A stretch of DNA of 48,143 bases. Origin: Runella sp. GTDB taxonomy: Bacteria; Bacteroidota; Bacteroidia; Cytophagales; Spirosomataceae. Shown here piece by piece: positions 34,409 through 42,434 of this stretch. A program made the translations under genes and the position numbers. The notes beneath the pieces were generated by a model, which saw only the letters and a list, made by a program, of their open reading frames with translations, was not told the DNA's origin and searched no databases. The stretch is from NCBI RefSeq assembly GCF_027484545.1, contig NZ_JAIXST010000051.1, forward strand, positions 1 through 48,143, read 5' to 3'. Position 1 is the stretch's first letter. Every line of letters begins with the position of its first letter.

Positions 34409-36793
34409 ATGAACTACTGCACCCAATTTAAAGATATAAAACTGACTGACATTCCTTCGGTTGGCGGAAAGAACGCTTCGTTGGGAGAAATGCTCAGCGC
34501 GCTTTCACCGCTTGGCATTCAAATCCCCGATGGATTTGCACTGACTGCCAATGCCTATCGCCTGTTTCTTAAGGAAAACAATTTGGTAGAACCTCTTACT
34601 CAATTAATCAGTGAGTTAGACACTCAAATGCTGTCCAACCTGCCCGAAATCGGAGCTCAATGCCGAGCATTGATTGGCAGCGGAAACCTTCCCGAAGAAA
34701 TCCGTAAAGGGGCAATTAAAGCCTATTCTTTTTTAGGAAACAAGGTACCTATATCGGTAGCCGTCAGAAGCAGTGCCACTGCCGAAGATTTACCAACGGC
34801 CAGTTTTGCAGGACAGCACGATTCATTTTTGAATGTGGAAGGCGAGGGCAACCTGTTGGAAGCAATCCTGAAATGTTACGTATCGCTTTTCAATAACCGA
34901 GCCATCAAATACCGCATCGACAACGGGTTTGAACACCTGAAAGTGGCGCTTTCGGTGGGCGTTCAGCAGATGGTGCGTTCGGACAAAGGTTCGGCCGGGG
35001 TTGCTTTTACATTAGATCCCGAAACGGGTTTTGCCAACGTAATTTACCTCACCGCCGCTTGGGGACTGGGCGAAAACGTGGTACAGGGAGCCGTAAATCC
35101 TGACGAATTTTATCTATTCAAACCCGCCATTGCAGCACAGCAACGAAGCATCATTCAGCATCGAATGGGGGCTAAAGAAAATACGATGGTTTACTCGGTT
35201 GGCACCGAAAGACCTATTATTAACATTACCACCCCGCGTGAAAAAAGAGATGTGTTTTGTCTTTCAGATGCCGACGTTGAAAAACTCGGCGAATGGTGTA
35301 ATACTATAGAAAAACACTACGGAATGCCCATGGACATTGAATGGGCCAAAGATGGCCTAACGGGCGAATTGTTTATCGTACAGGCACGGCCCGAAACGGT
35401 ACAAACGCAAAAAAAGAAAGACAATATTTCCGTAAAAGAATACAAAATCCTTTCCAAAACGCCTCCTATCTGCAAAGGCAAAGCCGTCGGACGTTCTATC
35501 GTAAGCGGTCGGGTAAGCATTGTGCAATCGTTGGCGGATGCAGGAAAAGTCCAACAGGGCGATATTATCGTAGCTGACATTACCAACCCGGATTGGAATT
35601 CTCTCCTCAAAAAAGCGGTGAGTATTGTCACCAACAAAGGCGGGCGTACCAGTCACGCCTCGATTGTGGCCCGTGAATTGGGCATCCACGCGGTGGTAGG
35701 CACCATGGATGCGACTCAGAAACTCAAGGACGGGCAGATCATTACCGTTTCGTGCATTGAAGGCGATGAAGGACGAGTCTATGACGGCCAACTGACGTGG
35801 GAAGAAAAAGAACTGCACTTTGAAAGTACGGTTCCTACCCAAACCAAACCGATGTTCATTTTGGCTGACCCGGACAACGCCTTCCGACTGTCATTTTATC
35901 CCAACAAAGGGGTGGGTTTGCTTCGCATGGAATTTATCATTGCCAATGCCATTCGTATTCACCCGATGGCACTTGTGCGATATGACACGCTGCCCGACAG
36001 CAATGAGAAGAAATCCATTGAGGCCATTACCCGCCATTATCCAGACAAGAAAAAGTATTTTATTGAAAAACTCTCCGAAGCGGTGGCTACTGTAGCGGCA
36101 GCTTTTTATCCCAAAGATGTGATTGTCAGAATGAGTGATTTCAAAACCAATGAATACAGTCAGTTGATGGGCGGCGCGATGTATGAGCCCAAAGAAGAAA
36201 ATCCGATGCTGGGTTTCCGAGGAGCATCACGCTATTACAATGAGCGATATCGGGAAGGATTTGGCATGGAATGCGAAGCCATCCGGATTGTTCGCGATGA
36301 AATGGGCCTGACCAATGTGAAAGTAATGATACCTTTTTGCCGAACCGTGGACGAAGGCCGCAAGGTGTTAGAAGTGATGAAAAGCTATGGTTTAAAAAGA
36401 GGTCAAAACAGTTTGGAAGTATATGTAATGGCCGAAATACCAAGCAATGTCATTTTGGCTAAGGAGTTTGCGGAAATCTTCGATGGTTTTTCCATCGGCT
36501 CCAATGACTTGACCCAACTCACGCTGGGCATCGACCGCGATTCGTCTATCATCAGTAGTCTGTTTGATGAAAACAATGCGGCAGTGAAGCAAATGTTGTC
36601 AATGGTCATTCAGTCAGCCAAAGAATCGGGAACAAAAATCGGGCTCTGCGGACAGGCTCCCAGCGACTACCCCGCTTTTGCACAGTTTCTGGTCAATCAA
36701 GGAATTGACAGCATTTCGTTTACTCCTGATGCTTTATTAAAAGGAATAGAAAACATTTTAATTGCTGAAAAAGCACTCTGTCCACCCTTATGA
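34409..36793 (+). CDS. ppsA: phosphoenolpyruvate synthase
   Basis: 794 residues. Converts pyruvate and ATP to PEP, AMP and phosphate for gluconeogenesis. N-terminal ATP-grasp domain begins VGGKNASLGEML and contains AVRSSATAEDLPTASFAGQ. The phosphohistidine swivel domain has His416 in GGRTSHASIVAREL. The C-terminal TIM-barrel has MSDFKTNEY, EIPSNVILAKEFAE, FSIGSNDLTQLTLG and the catalytic Cys in GLCGQAPSDYP. All canonical landmarks are present, in normal order and length. The gene is probably co-transcribed with the small coiled-coil gene before it and is followed by a long hairpin. Confidence 0.96.
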   Translation: MNYCTQFKDIKLTDIPSVGGKNASLGEMLSALSPLGIQIPDGFALTANAYRLFLKENNLVEPLTQLISELDTQMLSNLPEIGAQCRALIGSGNLPEEIRKGAIKAYSFLGNKVPISVAVRSSATAEDLPTASFAGQHDSFLNVEGEGNLLEAILKCYVSLFNNRAIKYRIDNGFEHLKVALSVGVQQMVRSDKGSAGVAFTLDPETGFANVIYLTAAWGLGENVVQGAVNPDEFYLFKPAIAAQQRSIIQHRMGAKENTMVYSVGTERPIINITTPREKRDVFCLSDADVEKLGEWCNTIEKHYGMPMDIEWAKDGLTGELFIVQARPETVQTQKKKDNISVKEYKILSKTPPICKGKAVGRSIVSGRVSIVQSLADAGKVQQGDIIVADITNPDWNSLLKKAVSIVTNKGGRTSHASIVARELGIHAVVGTMDATQKLKDGQIITVSCIEGDEGRVYDGQLTWEEKELHFESTVPTQTKPMFILADPDNAFRLSFYPNKGVGLLRMEFIIANAIRIHPMALVRYDTLPDSNEKKSIEAITRHYPDKKKYFIEKLSEAVATVAAAFYPKDVIVRMSDFKTNEYSQLMGGAMYEPKEENPMLGFRGASRYYNERYREGFGMECEAIRIVRDEMGLTNVKVMIPFCRTVDEGRKVLEVMKSYGLKRGQNSLEVYVMAEIPSNVILAKEFAEIFDGFSIGSNDLTQLTLGIDRDSSIISSLFDENNAAVKQMLSMVIQSAKESGTKIGLCGQAPSDYPAFAQFLVNQGIDSISFTPDALLKGIENILIAEKALCPPL

Positions 36794-36835
36794 ACCGTTT
36801 CGATAATAAGTTTTGTTAAGTTGAAGAGTTTGACC

Positions 36836-36889
36836 AAATGCAGTTAAGGTTTCGGTTTAAGTAGTAAAGCCGGAACCTTAACTGCATTT
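36836..36889. terminator. long hairpin downstream of ppsA
   Basis: 20-bp arms, 36836-36855 and 36870-36889, pair with a single G-U-type mismatch. The 14-nt loop contains TTTA and TAAA that can pair further. A short T run follows (ATTTTC). It is stronger than an ordinary terminator. Confidence 0.8.
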
Positions 36890-36935
36890 TCGAGGCTCAA
36901 ATCCGTAAACGGACTGATTTTTTTCCCCGAAACAA

Positions 36936-37583
36936 ATGCCTGCTGCGTACATCCCAGCCTTGAAATATCATTTTCTGACTCCCATCTATGATTGGTTTAT
37001 TCGGCTAACCATGCCGGAGCTGAAAGTAAAAAATCGATTGATTCAGCAAGCCGAACTGCACGCGGGAGAAAAAATATTGGATTTTGGCTGCGGCACCGCT
37101 ACACTTACGCTTCTCATTGAAGAACAAACTACTGATTGTGTCATCATTGGTTTAGATACAGACCCTCAAATAATGGCAATAGCCAAGAAGAAAATCAGTC
37201 AAAAAAAGTCAGCCATTACCTTACTGATTTATGATGGAAAAACTTTTCCTTTTCCCGACCGCACCTTTGATAAAGTTATCTCCTCCTGGGTGTTTCAGCA
37301 TTTGACCACTCCACAAAAAATAGCTTCTTTTAAAGAAATCAATCGGGTCCTGAAATCACAGGGTGAACTGCACATTGCCGATTGGGGAAAAGCAGAAACG
37401 AAGCTGATGAGGCTCCTGTTTTTTGTAGTGCAGGTGTTTGATAATTTCTACACGACCAATGACAACATCAAAGGTAAACTGCCTCAGCTGATACAAAATA
37501 GAGGTTTCCAACAGGTAGAAATTGTGGGAAATCAATCCACTTTGTTTGGAACATTGTCTTACTTTAAAGCGGTTAAAACGTAA
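36936..37583 (+). CDS. class I SAM-dependent methyltransferase (UbiE-like)
   Basis: 215 residues, cytoplasmic. Motif I is KILDFGCGTATLT (about 47-59), the acidic strand-2 end is IIGLDTDPQ, motif II-like region is FPFPDRTFDKVIS and motif III is LKSQGELHIADWGK. The N-terminus (LKYHFLTPIYDWFIRLT) resembles UbiE/COQ5-type enzymes. The downstream convergent gene is menD, so a quinone role is tempting, but the required UbiE signatures are not clear and a generic methyltransferase is equally likely. It lies after the ppsA hairpin and before a convergent terminator. Confidence 0.85.
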   Translation: MPAAYIPALKYHFLTPIYDWFIRLTMPELKVKNRLIQQAELHAGEKILDFGCGTATLTLLIEEQTTDCVIIGLDTDPQIMAIAKKKISQKKSAITLLIYDGKTFPFPDRTFDKVISSWVFQHLTTPQKIASFKEINRVLKSQGELHIADWGKAETKLMRLLFFVVQVFDNFYTTNDNIKGKLPQLIQNRGFQQVEIVGNQSTLFGTLSYFKAVKT

Positions 37584-37600
37584 AATGGAGGAAATGGAAC

Positions 37601-37634
37601 AAGGAAAACGGAGAACACCGAATCCGTTTTCCTT
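37601..37634. terminator. bidirectional terminator between methyltransferase and menD
   Basis: AAGGAAAACGG (37601-37611) and CCGTTTTCCTT (37624-37634), a perfect 11-bp stem with a 12-nt loop, located between convergent genes. Flanks are A/G-rich and C/T-rich. Confidence 0.8.
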
Positions 37635-37663
37635 TCTCCGGCCCTCCTTTCTCCCCTCTATCT

Positions 37664-39400
37664 CTACTTCATTTTCCGATACGCTTCAAATACCTCTCCG
37701 TTGATGATTGGGTCAGTGAAAATTTCCAATAATTTGGCTTTTCCCGTTTGAGCCAAGAAAACACTCCAAATTGATTCAAAATTAGCAGAATTATCATTGT
37801 TGGTGTTATCACCAACAACAAAGTAGTCCAAACCTGCATCTTCCGCCGTGTGACGAGCCGTGGTTTGGTGGCGAGTTTCAAAATACTGTTCCAATTCGGG
37901 TTGAGCGGCTGGTCCGTCTATTAGGCGAAAAATATTCCCACCTCCATTGTTGAAAAGCACAATACGCAGATTTTGAGGAAGGTGCGGATGCCAAAGCGCG
38001 TTGCGGTCGTAGAAAAAGGCCACGTCGCCCGTCAATAAAAAAACAAGTTTTTGAGTGGTCAAAGCCGCCCCTACCGCTGTACTCGTGCAACCATCAATGC
38101 CACTCGTGCCCCGGTTGGCAAATACCTCTGCCAATTGAGTCAATCCCAGCAAATTGACGTACCGCACCGGCATACTGTTGGCAAGGTGCAAAACACTGTT
38201 TCCAGGCAGATTTTCCAGTAGTTTGTCTACCAAGGCAAATTCATTCCAACGGGTTTCGTGACGTAAGAATTGAGTCAGATTGCGTTTGGCAAGTCGGTCA
38301 GCGTGCAACCATGCCTGACGGTATTCACCACGCCCATCGTCGTCGCCGTCATTGTGAACAAGCTGCTGATAATCTAAATCTTCCAGTAGTTTTTGGAAGA
38401 AATAAGTCGGCTCAACGGGGATTTGGGTTGTGAGCGTTTGGAACGTATCAATGAGTTGTTCCGTCGCTTTGATGTGCCAATGCCGCGTCGGTGAATGTTT
38501 ACGGATAAAAAGTTTAAGATTTTTGGAGATGAACGAATCCCCCAGCGTAATCAGCAAATCAGGTTGCAGGGACGCCAACAATTCTTCGTTCTTCGCTTTT
38601 AAAAATACATCATGGTGACGAACAAAAGCATCATCGGGCAAGATATTGGAAATGACATCACCGAGTACCGGTACACCCATTTCTTCGCTGAATTCTTTCA
38701 AAACTTTCCATAACGGGTCATTGGGCGGCATTTGCCCCACGGCTATCAAGACGCGGCTCACATTTTCAAACTCACTTTGGAGACGGTGCCACGTTTCGGT
38801 CGAAAGTACAGGTTGGGCTGCTAATCGGTCAATCAACTTTACATTTCGGTCATACGTAATCTTTTCGTCCGCATTGGGATAAAATGGCTCCCGAATCGGC
38901 ACGTTGACGTGAACTGGGCCTGTAGGAAATGTCTGCGACAAATTAATAGCTTCGTTCAGTACCCGTTCAATGTACCAATTGGAATCCGGGTGCGTATAGT
39001 CCGCGGGTAATTCAAACGATTTTTTGACATGTTTTCCGTACAATTCGTTCTGATAAATTGTCTGTCCATCCTGCTGATGAATCCATTCTTTGGGACGATC
39101 GGCTGTAAAAATAATCAACGGAATTTCCTGAAAATAAGCCTCTACCACCGCCGGTGCCAAATTGTAAGCGGCACTGCCGGAAGTACAGACCAATGCGACG
39201 GTATCACCGCTGTATTGCGCCATGCCCAACCCTACAAATCCCGCTGTGCGTTCGTCGGGAATTACTTTGGTTTTGATTCCACGGTGCCGGGCAAAGGCCA
39301 ACGTCAACGCAGCACTGCGCGAACCCGGAGAAATAATCACGTTTTGAACGCCTTTACGAGCGCAAATTTCGGCTATGTTGTTAATAGATGGAAGAAGCAT
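37664..39400 (-). CDS. menD: 2-succinyl-5-enolpyruvyl-6-hydroxy-3-cyclohexene-1-carboxylate synthase
   Basis: 578 residues from ATG 39400 (MLLPSINNIAEICARKGV). A longer frame starts at 39442 with repeat-like LLTNYLL, which looks like leader. Thiamine-diphosphate enzyme of menaquinone synthesis joining isochorismate with 2-oxoglutarate. Domain markers are SPGSRSAALTLAF, DERTAGFVGLGMAQ, VCTSGSAAYNL and RGTSGIDGCTSTAVG; the cofactor-binding motif starts at LTGDVAFFYD and ends at FNNGGGNIF. Full length and intact. The rest of the men pathway is not in the window. It is the last gene before a convergent terminator; upstream lies an AT-rich inverted repeat. Confidence 0.95.
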   Translation of the reverse strand: MLLPSINNIAEICARKGVQNVIISPGSRSAALTLAFARHRGIKTKVIPDERTAGFVGLGMAQYSGDTVALVCTSGSAAYNLAPAVVEAYFQEIPLIIFTADRPKEWIHQQDGQTIYQNELYGKHVKKSFELPADYTHPDSNWYIERVLNEAINLSQTFPTGPVHVNVPIREPFYPNADEKITYDRNVKLIDRLAAQPVLSTETWHRLQSEFENVSRVLIAVGQMPPNDPLWKVLKEFSEEMGVPVLGDVISNILPDDAFVRHHDVFLKAKNEELLASLQPDLLITLGDSFISKNLKLFIRKHSPTRHWHIKATEQLIDTFQTLTTQIPVEPTYFFQKLLEDLDYQQLVHNDGDDDGRGEYRQAWLHADRLAKRNLTQFLRHETRWNEFALVDKLLENLPGNSVLHLANSMPVRYVNLLGLTQLAEVFANRGTSGIDGCTSTAVGAALTTQKLVFLLTGDVAFFYDRNALWHPHLPQNLRIVLFNNGGGNIFRLIDGPAAQPELEQYFETRHQTTARHTAEDAGLDYFVVGDNTNNDNSANFESIWSVFLAQTGKAKLLEIFTDPIINGEVFEAYRKMK

Positions 39401-39428
39401 TATTAATAAGTAATTGGTTAATAAGTAG

Positions 39429-39482
39429 TTAGTATTGAGCAATTATTATTCTTACTACTTAATACCAAGTACTCAATACTAA
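39429..39482. repeat. AT-rich inverted repeat between lrp and menD
   Basis: TTAGTATTGAG (39429-39439) is complementary to CTCAATACTAA (39472-39482). The 32-nt loop carries AAGTAG/TACTTAATA word repeats. It may be the lrp terminator or a menD leader hairpin. Confidence 0.55.
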
Positions 39483-39484
39483 AT

Positions 39485-39943
39485 TTATATTGGTAACGCC
39501 GTAGTACTTTTTACTTCCGACATCACAAAGAAACTGCTAATATGTGAAATCGCTCGGAGGCTGGCGAGTTTTTCCTGATAAAAAGCGTGATAACTCTCCA
39601 CGTCCGTAGCGACGATTTTAATGAGATAATCAAATGTTCCCGACACCACGCAGCATTCCACCACCTCGGGCATTTGAAGCATCACTTCGTTAAACTCCCG
39701 AAAGTTTTCCTGCTGTTGCTTATCAAGCGTGACATTGCAGTAAACCACCAGCCCTTTATTCAATTTTTTACGGTTCAAAATCGTTACGTATTTTTCAATC
39801 ACCCCTTCCCGTTCCAGCTTTTTAATCCGGTCATGAACGGGTGTAATTGACAGGTGAATTTCTGCCGCAATCTCTTTAATCGTCAGTTGTGAATTCTGCT
39901 GTAACAACTGTAAAATACGCACGTCTGTTTCGTCTAAATTCAT
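39485..39943 (-). CDS. Lrp/AsnC family transcriptional regulator
   Basis: 152 residues from ATG 39943 (MNLDETDVRILQLLQ); an ATG eight codons upstream (39967) is possible. The helix-turn-helix is LTIKEIAAEIHLSITPVHDRIKKLE, with the family's EGVIEKYVTIL after it. The RAM domain follows (VYCNVTLDKQQQENF, then VVECCVVSGTFDYLIKIV) for amino-acid binding and oligomerisation. It is divergent from ald with a palindrome between the promoters, so it most likely senses alanine or another amino acid and controls ald (and itself), as is common for such pairs. Confidence 0.93.
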   Translation of the reverse strand: MNLDETDVRILQLLQQNSQLTIKEIAAEIHLSITPVHDRIKKLEREGVIEKYVTILNRKKLNKGLVVYCNVTLDKQQQENFREFNEVMLQMPEVVECCVVSGTFDYLIKIVATDVESYHAFYQEKLASLRAISHISSFFVMSEVKSTTALPI

Positions 39944-40033
39944 TGCCTGAAAAGGAGTTAAATCCACTGCCGAATTTTTTTCGCCCGGTGACCTTCAAAT
40001 AAGTCATTGACAGAAATAATTCATGTTTAAACT

Positions 40034-40041
40034 CAAATATA
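40034..40041 (-). promoter_or_regulatory. -7 element for lrp
   Basis: TATATTTG on the minus strand, an exact TAnnTTTG, 91 nt upstream of the lrp start codon. No TTG -33 was seen at the usual spacing; the palindrome at 40074-40085 occupies that region. Confidence 0.55.
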
Positions 40042-40073
40042 AGATTTATTTTCTTATTTACTTTTAAATATCA

Positions 40074-40085
40074 GAAAATATTTTC
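40074..40085. promoter_or_regulatory. palindrome, likely Lrp operator
   Basis: GAAAATATTTTC, a perfect 12-bp palindrome. With two flanking bases on the left (CAGAAAATATTTTCG) it matches 12 of 15 positions of the Lrp consensus YAGHAWATTWTDCTR. It sits 8 bp upstream of the ald -7 element and 32 bp from the lrp one. Confidence 0.6.
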
Positions 40086-40093
40086 GTTTTATT

Positions 40094-40101
40094 TAATTTT
40101 G
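40094..40101 (+). promoter_or_regulatory. -7 element for ald
   Basis: TAATTTTG, an exact TAnnTTTG, 64 nt upstream of the ald ATG and directly downstream of the palindrome. Confidence 0.6.
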
Positions 40102-40165
40102 TATAGTATTCTAAACGTCAATATTTTCGCATAAAATCAATCTAACGCTTAACCACATTACGACC

Positions 40166-41308
40166 ATGATTATCGGCGTACCCAAAGAAATAAAAAACAA
40201 CGAAAACCGCGTGGCTTTGACGCCTGCGGGGGTAGCAGAATTTCGCAAAAACGGGCATACCGTTTATATTCAATCAACAGCAGGAGAAGGCAGTGGCTTT
40301 GAAGATGCCGAGTACGAAAGTGCAGGTGCCACCATTCTGCCTACGATTGAGGAAGTATATGCGATAGCGGAGATGATTGTGAAGGTGAAAGAGCCGATTG
40401 CTTCGGAATATGCGCTTATCAAAGAAAACCAACTGTTGTTTACTTATTTTCACTTTGCTTCGTCAGAAGAACTGACTCACGCAATGATTGAAAGAAACGC
40501 TGTGTGTTTGGCCTACGAAACCGTTGAAAAAACAGACCGTTCTTTGCCTTTGTTAGTACCCATGTCGGAAGTAGCCGGACGTATGGCGATTCAGGAAGGT
40601 GCCAAATATTTGGAAAAACCGATGGGCGGACGCGGTATTTTGCTCGGTGGTGTTGCGGGGGTAAAACCTGCCAACGTGTTGATTTTGGGAGGTGGAATTG
40701 TGGGAACACAAGCCGCTAAAATGGCAACAGGTTTGGGAGCCAACGTGACCATTGTGGACGTAAACCTGAATCGCTTACGCTATTTGGAAGACGTTTTGCC
40801 GGCCAATGCCGACACCGTCATGTCGAATGAGTATAACATTCGTCAGTTAATCAGGCAGTCTGACCTTATCATCGGCGCGGTGTTGATTCCAGGTGCAAAA
40901 GCTCCGCACCTCATCACTCGTGACATGCTTAAACTGATGAGAAAAGGGACTGTATTGGTAGACGTAGCGGTAGATCAGGGTGGTTGTATCGAAACCTGTA
41001 AACCTACTACGCACGAAAATCCGATTTATGAAATTGACGGAATTGTTCACTATTGCGTAGCTAATATGCCCGGTGCAGTTCCTTATACCTCTACGTTGGC
41101 ATTGACCAACGCCACTTTACCCTACGCCATTCAATTGGCCAATAAAGGCTGGCAAAAAGCCTGCAATGATAACGAAGACCTTAAAAAAGGCCTGAATGTA
41201 GTAAACGGAAAGATTGTTTATAAAGCCGTAGCAGACGCTTGGGGATTAGAATATACTCCTCTGCAAGCGGTATTGGAAGAAAAATCTGAACTTGCCGTTA
41301 CTGCTTAG
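40166..41308 (+). CDS. ald: alanine dehydrogenase
   Basis: 380 residues. Interconverts L-alanine with pyruvate, NADH and ammonia in the cytoplasm. N-terminus [20 protein letters not shown] is diagnostic, [20 protein letters not shown] is the nucleotide-binding segment, followed by the acidic IVDVNLNRL. The substrate-side [11 protein letters not shown] and [10 protein letters not shown] are intact. The C-terminus ([12 protein letters not shown]-type region) is normal. Same superfamily as the pntA fragment at the left end, yet clearly Ald. It is regulated, by inference, by the divergent Lrp protein. A hairpin terminator follows. Confidence 0.96.
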   Translation: MIIGVPKEIKNNENRVALTPAGVAEFRKNGHTVYIQSTAGEGSGFEDAEYESAGATILPTIEEVYAIAEMIVKVKEPIASEYALIKENQLLFTYFHFASSEELTHAMIERNAVCLAYETVEKTDRSLPLLVPMSEVAGRMAIQEGAKYLEKPMGGRGILLGGVAGVKPANVLILGGGIVGTQAAKMATGLGANVTIVDVNLNRLRYLEDVLPANADTVMSNEYNIRQLIRQSDLIIGAVLIPGAKAPHLITRDMLKLMRKGTVLVDVAVDQGGCIETCKPTTHENPIYEIDGIVHYCVANMPGAVPYTSTLALTNATLPYAIQLANKGWQKACNDNEDLKKGLNVVNGKIVYKAVADAWGLEYTPLQAVLEEKSELAVTA

Positions 41309-41368
41309 TAACGAAAATAGATAAAGAAAAGGTGGGTTAATTTTATATTAACAATGATTGACGAAGAA

Positions 41369-41399
41369 AAGTCCGAACCTTATGGTCCGGACTTTTTTA
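41369..41399 (+). terminator. Rho-independent terminator of ald
   Basis: AAGTCCGAACC (41369-41379), loop TTAT, GGTCCGGACTT (41384-41394), one mismatch, then TTTTTAT. Confidence 0.85.
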
Positions 41400-41448
41400 T
41401 TTTGTGTCTATTAAAATTATTTTTTACTACCCCCCTAAAAACAACATG

Positions 41449-41471
41449 GCCCCATCTCAGTGAAATGGGGC
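41449..41471 (-). terminator. terminator of the 41512 gene
   Basis: GCCCCAT (41449-41455) pairs with ATGGGGC (41465-41471), 9-nt loop. On the minus strand a T-rich run (TTGTTTTTAGG) follows, so it fits the end of the minus-strand gene. Confidence 0.65.
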
Positions 41472-41511
41472 TAATGCCAAATAACGTTTTTTAACAAACA
41501 TATTTCGATTA

Positions 41512-41979
41512 TTATTTTTCCAATACACTTTCTAAATCCGCAGGAGAATAAAAAACAGACTTTAAGGTTTTGTTGTCGGCGGTGCGATAGACGAGGTATT
41601 TACCGCTGTCTTCTCGGTAGTAGCACTCGGTACCTTTGTCCTGAAAATGCTTTACGGTCGCTTCGGCTTCTTCGATGGTGTTGCAGGCTTTGCTCATATT
41701 GGAGCGCTGTACTTCATCAAACAAAGCTTTGAATTTATCACCCAAACCAAATTCCAATACCGCACCCGAAAGTACATACTGAATATCTGCCAAGGCATCG
41801 GCTACGCCTACAATGTCTTTTTCCAGAATGGCCACTTCGAGTTCTTTCAGTTCTTCGGCAATGAGTGCCACGCGCAGGTTGCAGCGGTCGGGAGAGGGGA
41901 TTTGGGGAGTATCAAGAATGGGGTGTTTGAAAGTACGGTGAAACTCAGCAACTTGATTGAGGCAGTCTAATTTTTCCAT
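41512..41979 (-). CDS. MazG-like all-alpha nucleoside triphosphate pyrophosphohydrolase
   Basis: 155 residues. The all-alpha NTP-PPase motif is visible as Glu42-Glu43-x-x-Glu46 in AEELKELE and an Asp pair, Asp61 and Asp65, in VADALADIQYV, which together bind Mg and the nucleotide phosphates. Family members hydrolyse (d)NTPs or related phosphates to monophosphates and pyrophosphate, as housecleaning enzymes. A C-terminal segment of about 50 residues (HFQDKGTECYYREDSGKYLVYR) is more beta-like and not part of the core. It is the only gene in its unit; the leader contains the 17-bp repeated motif. Confidence 0.85.
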   Translation of the reverse strand: MEKLDCLNQVAEFHRTFKHPILDTPQIPSPDRCNLRVALIAEELKELEVAILEKDIVGVADALADIQYVLSGAVLEFGLGDKFKALFDEVQRSNMSKACNTIEEAEATVKHFQDKGTECYYREDSGKYLVYRTADNKTLKSVFYSPADLESVLEK

Positions 41980-41994
41980 ACGAGGTACGTGATT

Positions 41995-42011
41995 CTGTTA
42001 ATTGTTATCCG
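41995..42011 (-). promoter_or_regulatory. recurrent 17-bp leader motif upstream of the NTP-PPase gene
   Basis: Reads CGGATAACAATTAACAG on the gene strand, 15 nt before the ATG. Nearly identical to the uxuA copy. Confidence 0.5.
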
Positions 42012-42058
42012 TTGTCCAATAGGGAAAACGAGTTCAAAACTAACAAAAAACTCAATTT

Positions 42059-42250
42059 TTACTGATAATATTCGCCAAAATAGCACTGAGTATTATTAAT
42101 ACCGGTAGGTTTGATAATAACATCCGTGGCACCTGCCAGTTTTACTTCTTCCACCATTCAGGGGTCAACACACGTAGAATGGATAAAGATGGGAAAGTCA
42201 ACCGTATTCCTGTTCAGGCATGTAAGCCACTTGAATCTGTTATCTGTAAG
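42059..42250 (-). pseudogene. remnant of a response-regulator receiver domain
   Basis: In one minus-strand frame the sequence reads FKWLTCLNRNTVDFPIFIHS, then TCVDP, a TGA stop (42158-42160), then MVEEVKLAGATDVIIKPTG and a terminal TAA (42059-42061). The DFPIFIHS - V-E-E-V-K-L-A-G-A - IIKP pattern matches strand 4, helix 4 and the conserved Lys of strand 5 of a receiver domain. The acidic pocket and Asp phosphoacceptor are absent and no start codon fits. It is a short degraded fragment of about 60 codons. It lies just upstream of a sensor kinase gene, which may be its former partner. Confidence 0.45.
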
Positions 42251-42434
42251 TCTGTCATTCCCCTTTTTCGTCATTCGTTAAGTTCTTTTACGGTTCAACC
42301 GACATTTCCCTACGCTTTACCCAGTAAAACCAACGCTTTAGTCCCTGTTTTTGGGGATTTATGTCCCAATTCTTTAATTTTAGCCCTTTAAAAAATGGTA
42401 CATTTATACCTCTTTTCACTTTCCCACTCATAGA

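Larger units (their letters stand above)
41980..42434. other. 455-bp intergenic region upstream of the broken propeller kinase
   Basis: Contains the 17-bp leader motif on the right of the NTP-PPase gene and the receiver remnant (42059-42250). The open frame at 42179-42391 lacks family features and is not called. No strong promoter was found for the kinase. Confidence 0.55.

Noticed and set aside
36936-37583. menG/UbiE as menaquinone methyltransferase
   Set aside because: The position next to menD is suggestive, but it is convergent and the specific UbiE motifs are not clear.
42179-42391. 70-residue plus-strand open frame in the kinase leader
   Set aside because: No family feature, and it overlaps the receiver remnant read on the other strand.
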